Shown in pieces: positions 59,238-64,000 of a DNA stretch of 64,000 nucleotides. Position numbers and translations under genes: made by a program. The number at the start of each line of letters is the position of its first letter. The stretch's first letter is position 1. The DNA lies in contig JAFKNA010000008.1 in assembly GCA_017305135.1 (NCBI GenBank), positions 113,268 to 177,267 of the forward strand. The letters are read 5' to 3'. The notes under the pieces were generated by a model, which saw nothing but the letters and a program-made list of their open reading frames with translations, was not told the DNA's origin and did no database searches. The stretch is from Lysobacterales bacterium (GTDB lineage: Bacteria > Pseudomonadota > Gammaproteobacteria > Xanthomonadales > Rhodanobacteraceae).

Positions 59238-61127
59238 TCAAGCCGCCGGGGCAGCGGGCTTGTCCGGGCCCTTTTCGTCCTTCTTCTTCGCCTCGTCCAG
59301 GATGCGCTCGACCATCTTCTGCGTCAGCGGGTGGTAGCCGGGCTTGGCCTTGGCGTAGACCTCCTCGGCATAGGCCAGCCCGCCAGGCACCTTGACGAAG
59401 GCCTGGTAGACGGGGCGGATGAGATACATGCGACCGATGCGGGTGACGTGCTGGTCGGCGGCCTTCCAGACGTCCTTGTCGCCGGCGGCGATGGCGTGGC
59501 TGTACCAGCGCATGCCGATCTCGGCGTTGGGCGTGCCGGTCAGTTTCCATGCCTTGTCGAGCGCCCGCATGCGGTCCAGCGCCGGCTTCTCGGGCAGGCC
59601 GTCAAGGAAGTACATCCACTCCTGCGTGCTCCAGTCCTTCGCGCCGAGCTTGTCGGCGGGGAGCTTGCCGTCCATGAACTCCGCGCGCTGCCGGTCGATC
59701 GCATCGAAGCTCGGCGAATCGGGGAGCGGCGCATCCTTCGGGATGCCGGTGCCGTAGACCCAGTCGTTGATTTCCTCCCAGCTCACCTTGCCGGGGTGCT
59801 TGTCGACGAGGTTCGCCTTGAGGTAGGCCAGCATCTCTTCGGTGCTGATGCTCTGGAAGGCGAAGTGGTCGAAGTAGCCGCGGATGTAAGGGTCGAACAC
59901 CGCGCGCCCGTAGCGCCCTTCGAGGAAGCGCAGGAACCACGAGCCCTTGTCGTAGGCGACGTCGGAGAGGTTGTCGTCGGCGCCGACCGAGCGCGGCTCC
60001 GGGGCCAGGCGCTGCGCGTTCTCGGGCATGGCGCCGATCGACTTCTGCAGTTCGCGCGCCGAAAGAAGCGCCTCCTCGTCGGCCAGCGCCTTGCCGTAGA
60101 GCGCCTCGGTGATGCGGCCTTGCACGTAGGTGGTGAAGCCCTCGTTGAGCCAGATGTCGCGCCAGCTCGCCGAGGTCACGAGGTTCCCCGACCAGGAATG
60201 CGCCAGCTCATGCGCGATCAGCGACACCAGGCTCTTGTCGCCGACCAGCACGGTCGGCGTGGCGAAGGTCATGTTGGGGTTTTCCATGCCGCCGTAGGGG
60301 AACGAGGGCGGCAGCACGAGGATGTCGTAGCGGCCCCAGCGGTATGGCCCGTAGAGCTTTTCCGCGGCATCGATCATCTTCTCGGTGTCTTCGAACTCAT
60401 GCGCGGCCCTGGCCACCACGCTGGGCTCGGCATAGACGGCGCTGCGCGGACCGGTCTCCTTCACCGCGAGGTCGCCGGCGGCGATCGCCAGCAGGTAGGA
60501 GGGAATCGGGTGCGGCTGCTCGAAGCGGAAATCGCCGTCCAGCGGGTGCCTGGCATCGTTGAGGGCGCCCATCACCACGCGCAGGCCCTTGGGCGCGGTG
60601 ACGTGCGCCTTGAAGGTGAAGCGGATCGCCGGGCTGTCCTGCAGCGGCACCCAGGAGCGCGCGTGGATCGACTCGGACTGCGAGAACATGAAGGGGTGCT
60701 TGCGGTCGGCGGTCTGCGCCGGCGTCAGCCATTGCAGGCCGGACGCCTCCGGCGAGGTCGCGTAGCTGATGCGCACCCGTGCCGGCTGCGTGGGCGCGGC
60801 AATGGTGAGCTTGCTGCCGAGCTCCTTGTCGCGCGGGGCCAGGGTGTATTCGAGCCTGCTCGCCTTGCCCTCGCCGTCGAGCGCGCTCACGCTGCCGATG
60901 CTGAGGTCGCGCGTGTCGAGCACGAGGTTGCCGGCCTTCGGGTTCTTCCAGTCGAGACTGAGCGTGGCGTCGCCGCGGAGCTCCTTCTTCGCGAACTCGA
61001 TGGCGAGCTCGAGGTCGACATGCGTCACCCGCACCTCGGCGGGCTCGGCATAGGACAGCGGATCGGCGGCGCGCGCCGCGAGCGGCAGCGCGGCCATGGC
61101 GATGGCGAGGACGGGAAGGAGCTGCAT
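59238..61127 (-). CDS. M1-family zinc aminopeptidase (LTA4H-like), exported
   Basis: This is a 629-residue periplasmic aminopeptidase. The signal peptide is [20 protein letters not shown]. The exopeptidase motif GGMEN is at 279-283 and the zinc site HELAH at 306-310 with E329 ([13 protein letters not shown]). The C-terminal helical domain resembles leukotriene A4 hydrolase. A short Lys/Pro-rich tail ends it. ATG 61127 has a GGAGAA ribosome binding site. It is divergent from xthA. Confidence 0.94.
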   Translation of the reverse strand: MQLLPVLAIAMAALPLAARAADPLSYAEPAEVRVTHVDLELAIEFAKKELRGDATLSLDWKNPKAGNLVLDTRDLSIGSVSALDGEGKASRLEYTLAPRDKELGSKLTIAAPTQPARVRISYATSPEASGLQWLTPAQTADRKHPFMFSQSESIHARSWVPLQDSPAIRFTFKAHVTAPKGLRVVMGALNDARHPLDGDFRFEQPHPIPSYLLAIAAGDLAVKETGPRSAVYAEPSVVARAAHEFEDTEKMIDAAEKLYGPYRWGRYDILVLPPSFPYGGMENPNMTFATPTVLVGDKSLVSLIAHELAHSWSGNLVTSASWRDIWLNEGFTTYVQGRITEALYGKALADEEALLSARELQKSIGAMPENAQRLAPEPRSVGADDNLSDVAYDKGSWFLRFLEGRYGRAVFDPYIRGYFDHFAFQSISTEEMLAYLKANLVDKHPGKVSWEEINDWVYGTGIPKDAPLPDSPSFDAIDRQRAEFMDGKLPADKLGAKDWSTQEWMYFLDGLPEKPALDRMRALDKAWKLTGTPNAEIGMRWYSHAIAAGDKDVWKAADQHVTRIGRMYLIRPVYQAFVKVPGGLAYAEEVYAKAKPGYHPLTQKMVERILDEAKKKDEKGPDKPAAPAA

Positions 61128-61222
61128 CGGGGTTCTCCAAACGGCGGCAGCCACCGAGTATGCCATCGGCACCGGGCGCCTTCCCGTGCCGGAAGGCCGA
61201 AGGGGCGAAGCGGGGCCTCGGC

Positions 61223-61228
61223 TACAAT
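61223..61228 (+). promoter_or_regulatory. -10 hexamer of a probable leaderless xthA transcript
   Basis: TACAAT lies six bases before ATG 61235, so transcription should begin at or beside the start codon. No Shine-Dalgarno is present and the -35 region is weak. Confidence 0.45.
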
Positions 61229-61234
61229 CGGCGC

Positions 61235-62008
61235 ATGAAGATCGCGAGCTGGAACGTCAATTCCCTCAACGTGCGCCTTCCGCACGTCGAGCGCTGGTGC
61301 GAAACCGCGGCGCCGGACGTGCTGGCGCTGCAGGAAACCAAGCTGGAGGACGCGAAGTTCCCGGTCGACGCCCTGGCCGCCGCCGGTTATCACGCCGCCT
61401 TCTCCGGACAGAAGACCTACAACGGCGTCGCCATCCTCGCCCGCCAGCCGCTCACCGACGTGGTGCACGGGGTCGACGGCTACGAGGATCCGCAGCGGCG
61501 CATCCTGTCGGCCACGGTCGGCGGCGTGCGCGTGGTCAACCTCTACGTCGTCAACGGGCAGGCGGTGGGGTCGGAGAAATTCGCCTACAAGCTGGAGTGG
61601 CTGGCGCGCGTGACCGACCACCTCGCGACCGAACTCGCGCGCCATCCGCGCATGGTGGTGCTCGGCGACTTCAACATCGCGCCGGAGGATCGGGACGTGC
61701 ACGACCCGGAGGCCTGGCGCGAGAAGATCCTCTGTTCGACGCCCGAGCGCGCGGCGCTGGCGCGCATCCTGGATCTCGGCTTCGTGGACAGTTTCCGCCT
61801 GTTCAACGAGGGCGACGGACACTACAGCTGGTGGGATTACCGGCAGGCGGCGTTCCGGCGCGACATGGGGCTCCGCATCGACCTGGTGCTCGCCAGCGAG
61901 GCGCTCCGCCCGCGCTGCCGCGCGGCCGCGATCGACCGCGAACCGCGCACCTGGGAGCGCGCCTCCGACCACACCCCCGTGATACTGGAACTCGATGATG
62001 CTGACTGA
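61235..62008 (+). CDS. xthA: Exodeoxyribonuclease III
   Basis: This AP endonuclease and 3'-5' exonuclease of base-excision repair is 257 residues long. The catalytic residues are visible: [13 protein letters not shown] (N7), [10 protein letters not shown] (E34), [38 protein letters not shown], and [12 protein letters not shown] with the final histidine. The end overlaps the UPF0149 gene by 14 bp. Confidence 0.96.
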   Translation: MKIASWNVNSLNVRLPHVERWCETAAPDVLALQETKLEDAKFPVDALAAAGYHAAFSGQKTYNGVAILARQPLTDVVHGVDGYEDPQRRILSATVGGVRVVNLYVVNGQAVGSEKFAYKLEWLARVTDHLATELARHPRMVVLGDFNIAPEDRDVHDPEAWREKILCSTPERAALARILDLGFVDSFRLFNEGDGHYSWWDYRQAAFRRDMGLRIDLVLASEALRPRCRAAAIDREPRTWERASDHTPVILELDDAD

Positions 62009-62654
62009 CTGGCCGGTGTCGCCCAGCGATTCGGAACTGGAAGAACTCGACCATTTCCTGCGCGAGCGAGCGCGCGACGAGGACCTGCTGCTGGACGGCG
62101 TGCACGGCCTGCTGACCGCACTGGCAATCGGGCCGGTGCCGGCCACGCCCGAGGAATGGCTGCCCGAGATCCTGCATACGCCGTTCGCCGATCCCGCCCA
62201 GGGCGAGCGCGTGCTGACCCTGCTGGCGCGCCTCAACGATGCGATCACGCCCGAACTGGAGACCGGAACCTACGAGCCGATCCTCGGCGAGCTGGACACC
62301 GAGGATGGCGCACCCGTGTTCACCGCGCGCGGCTGGTGCGAGGGATTCTCGCGCGGCATCGACCTCCATGCCCCGTCCTGGGAAGCGCGCCTGGGCGAGG
62401 ATTCGGACCTGATGCAGCTGCTGGGGCCGATCATCGCGCTCGCCATCGACGATGGCGTGTTCGACAGCCAGGGCGATTTCGCGCCACTGGACGACGACGA
62501 CTACGAGGAGTGCCTGGCGCAGATCCCGCAGGCGGTGGCGGCGGTGGCCGACTACTGGCACGAGAACCCGCTGAGCCACGAGGAGCGCTCTGCTTCCACA
62601 TCCAGCGAGGCGTCCGCACCGCCGCGGCGGCGTGGCGGACATTGGGTGCATTGA
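61995..62654 (+). CDS. UPF0149 (YgfB/YecA-like) family protein
   Basis: This 219-residue protein shows [72 protein letters not shown], then a short acidic stretch and an arginine-rich tail. The family is named for YecA/YgfB; the metal-binding SEC-C motif of YecA is absent. Its function is unknown. It overlaps xthA by 14 bp. Confidence 0.88.
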   Translation: MMLTDWPVSPSDSELEELDHFLRERARDEDLLLDGVHGLLTALAIGPVPATPEEWLPEILHTPFADPAQGERVLTLLARLNDAITPELETGTYEPILGELDTEDGAPVFTARGWCEGFSRGIDLHAPSWEARLGEDSDLMQLLGPIIALAIDDGVFDSQGDFAPLDDDDYEECLAQIPQAVAAVADYWHENPLSHEERSASTSSEASAPPRRRGGHWVH

Positions 62655-62660
62655 GGGCCG

Positions 62661-62691
62661 GGATTGGGGATTGGGAATTCGGGATTGGGAA
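62661..62691. repeat. ATTGGGGATTGG repeat
   Basis: GGATTGGGGATTGGGAATTC followed by GGGATTGGGAA after the UPF0149 gene; same family as at 30575-30662 and 32841-32868. Confidence 0.65.
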
Positions 62692-62854
62692 GGCGGGCGC
62701 GCGCCGTGGCGGCGCGCGGCGGGCATACGGAGCTTCTCGCCGGTTGCCGTGTCAGAGCTTGAGTCCTGGCATGAACGCTGCGTTCGCGGCGATGGCCTTG
62801 CGGAGCGAACCCGGCGCGCACATGTTGCGGGGCATCGTGAATGGAGGCTCCGCC

Positions 62855-63715
62855 ATGAATGCAATGGCCAGCAACACCCGCCAGCGTCGCGTCGCCCAGG
62901 TCGTGCGTGGCCAGCCGACCTCCGACGGCGCGGGCGTGAAGCTCAACCGCGTGATCGGCCAGCGCGCGCTCGACATGCTCGATCCCTTCCTGCTGCTGGA
63001 CGAGTTCCGCTCCGACAGCGCCGCCGACTACATCGCCGGTTTCCCCGATCATCCGCATCGCGGCTTCGAAACCGTCACCTACATGCTGGCCGGGCGCATG
63101 CGCCACGGCGACAACCACGGCAACTCGGGCCTGCTCACCGCCGGCAGCGTGCAGTGGATGACCGCCGGCCGCGGCATCGTGCATTCGGAGATGCCCGAGC
63201 AGGAAGATGGTTTGATGTGGGGCTTCCAGCTGTGGGTGAACCTGCCCGCCGCCGACAAGATGACCGCGCCGCGCTACAAGGACATCGCGCCTGAGCGCAT
63301 TCCGCTGGTGGAAACCGGCGACGGCGCTCTGGTGCGGGTGATCGCCGGCCGCTTTGCTGGTGCCACCGGCCCGGTCTCCGGCATCGCGGTCGATCCGCTG
63401 TACCTCGACCTGGAACTGGACGCGGGCGCGACGCTGTCGCTTCCCGTGCCGGAGGGCCACAACGCATTCGCCTACGTGTTCGCCGGCGATGCTCGGTTCG
63501 GCGATGGCGAGGGCCGGGGCGTCGCGCGCGGCGAACTCGCGGTGCTGGAGGACGGCGCTGCGGTGTCGATCCGCGCCGGCGAGGCGCGCGCGCACCTGAT
63601 TTTGGTCGCCGGCCGACCACTCCGCGAGCCGGTGGCCCGCTACGGCCCGTTCGTGATGAACACGCAGGCAGAGATCATCCAAGCCATGGAGGATTTCCGC
63701 GCCGGGCGGTTCTGA
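62855..63715 (+). CDS. Pirin-family protein
   Basis: This is a 286-residue bicupin. The metal-binding motif is HPHRGFETVTYML, with further histidines in RHGDNHGNSG, and VQWMTAGRGIVHSEMPEQED follows. The C-terminal pirin_C domain ends MNTQAEIIQAMEDFRAGRF. Bacterial pirins include a quercetinase and proteins that bind metabolic enzymes; the role here is unknown. GGAGG lies before ATG 62855. Confidence 0.93.
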   Translation: MNAMASNTRQRRVAQVVRGQPTSDGAGVKLNRVIGQRALDMLDPFLLLDEFRSDSAADYIAGFPDHPHRGFETVTYMLAGRMRHGDNHGNSGLLTAGSVQWMTAGRGIVHSEMPEQEDGLMWGFQLWVNLPAADKMTAPRYKDIAPERIPLVETGDGALVRVIAGRFAGATGPVSGIAVDPLYLDLELDAGATLSLPVPEGHNAFAYVFAGDARFGDGEGRGVARGELAVLEDGAAVSIRAGEARAHLILVAGRPLREPVARYGPFVMNTQAEIIQAMEDFRAGRF

Positions 63716-63782
63716 GGGGTCGGGCTGAGGCTGAGGCTGAAAAGCTTGTATCAACGCCTTGCCCCGGGCTGGACTGCTCCCT

Positions 63783-63815
63783 GGGAGGGCCGGGCTCCCG
63801 CCCGGCCGCTGTTGC
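63783..63815. repeat. 33-bp GGGAGGGCC...CTGTTGC repeat, copy 2
   Basis: It matches 32971-33003 at 31 of 33 positions and is again followed by a REP-like unit (63846). Confidence 0.75.
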
Positions 63816-63845
63816 TCCTCGGTGCATCCGTCAGTAGCGCAATGG

Positions 63846-63859
63846 ATGCCGGCTTTCGC
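63846..63859. repeat. Broken REP-like palindrome
   Basis: The left arm ATGCCGGC, the loop TTTC and the first two bases of the right arm are present, then similarity stops. The following sequence looks like the end of an insertion sequence. Confidence 0.6.
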
Positions 63860-64000
63860 GCACTGCTGTCCGGAATAAATTTCGTCGCAGGGTCGAAGAG
63901 GGTTGCAGGGCCCCAGTTTGGGATGTACATCCCGGAGTGCGAACTCAAAAACCGGAGGCCCTGCAGCCCATGTTCAGGATAAGTCGATTTGGCGAGCTGA
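63860..64000 (+). mobile_element. Left end of a probable IS4-family insertion sequence, cut by window edge
   Basis: From 63860 the composition turns AT-richer (GCACTGCTGTCCGGAATAAA). A GGAGG ribosome binding site at about 63953-63957 precedes an open frame from ATG 63970 that runs off the window. The boundary is inferred from the broken REP. No right end is available. Confidence 0.6.
63970..64000 (+). CDS. Transposase N-terminus (IS4-type), partial
   Basis: Only ten residues are visible, MFRISRFGEL, which resemble the first residues of IS4-type transposases (the M-x-x-x-S-R-F-x-E form). The assignment is tentative and depends on this short motif and the ribosome binding site GGAGG 13 bases upstream. 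Confidence 0.5.
   Translation, partial: MFRISRFGEL

Noticed and set aside
63751-63948. Small minus-strand open frame near the window end
   Set aside because: It spans the repeat and the putative IS end with no ribosome binding site or recognisable protein.

Overview
The window is GC-rich (roughly 70% by eye) chromosomal DNA. It most resembles a gammaproteobacterium of the Xanthomonadales/Lysobacterales. That placement is inferred from aryl-polyene/xanthomonadin-type ketosynthase genes, a DUF2782 gene beside polA, DNA ligase B, the icd-aceK pair, and many intergenic REP-like palindromes. No rRNA, tRNA, CRISPR array or prophage was recognised. Antisense open frames are long and frequent because of the GC skew at third codon positions, and they were discarded.

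Layout: 1-2722 holds polA, cut by the left edge. A DUF2782 protein and a decayed PIN-domain toxin gene follow. 3891-4847 is hemF. 4979-8944 is a tightly overlapping run: ketosynthase, half-ketosynthase, family 2 glycosyltransferase and a CPA2 cation/proton antiporter. It is followed by a vapBC-type toxin-antitoxin pair, a FabG2-like ketoreductase and an M13 metallopeptidase lipoprotein. 12843-16039 holds an acetyltransferase, two small-molecule enzymes and the AFG1/ZapE ATPase. 16264-21020 is an RND efflux pair (adaptor and permease) interrupted by a 400-bp structured repeat. 21073-24113 holds queF, a LysM protein, a lipoprotein and a DegV protein. 24291-27730 is icd and its kinase/phosphatase aceK, separated by a second, inverted copy of the same repeat.

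27800-37882 holds a small DUF1328 protein, a lipoprotein methyltransferase, rluE, an EamA transporter, a MotA/MotB-like proton-motor pair, the helicase HrpB, a secreted protein of unknown role and TatD. 37963-41286 is a 1107-residue SWIM/SNF2 helicase. 41296-44972 is a three-gene surface-polysaccharide operon: a deacetylase, an ATP-grasp enzyme fused to a low-molecular-weight tyrosine phosphatase, and a glycosyltransferase. 45190-52054 holds a Dph6-like ATP pyrophosphatase, a DUF938 methyltransferase, a fused SpmA/SpmB transporter-like protein, ligB, folE and an MFS transporter. 52178-54259 encodes a stand-alone LigD-type polymerase and Ku, a partial NHEJ module. 54355-63715 holds DUF488, pncB, a peptide transporter, DUF924, an M1 aminopeptidase, xthA, a UPF0149 protein and a pirin. 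The right edge enters what looks like an IS4-type insertion sequence that has broken a REP-like palindrome.

Most genes are housekeeping. The accessory signal lies in the partial polyene pathway, the polysaccharide operon with its enzyme fusion, the non-flagellar motor pair, the reduced NHEJ module and several families of structured intergenic repeats.
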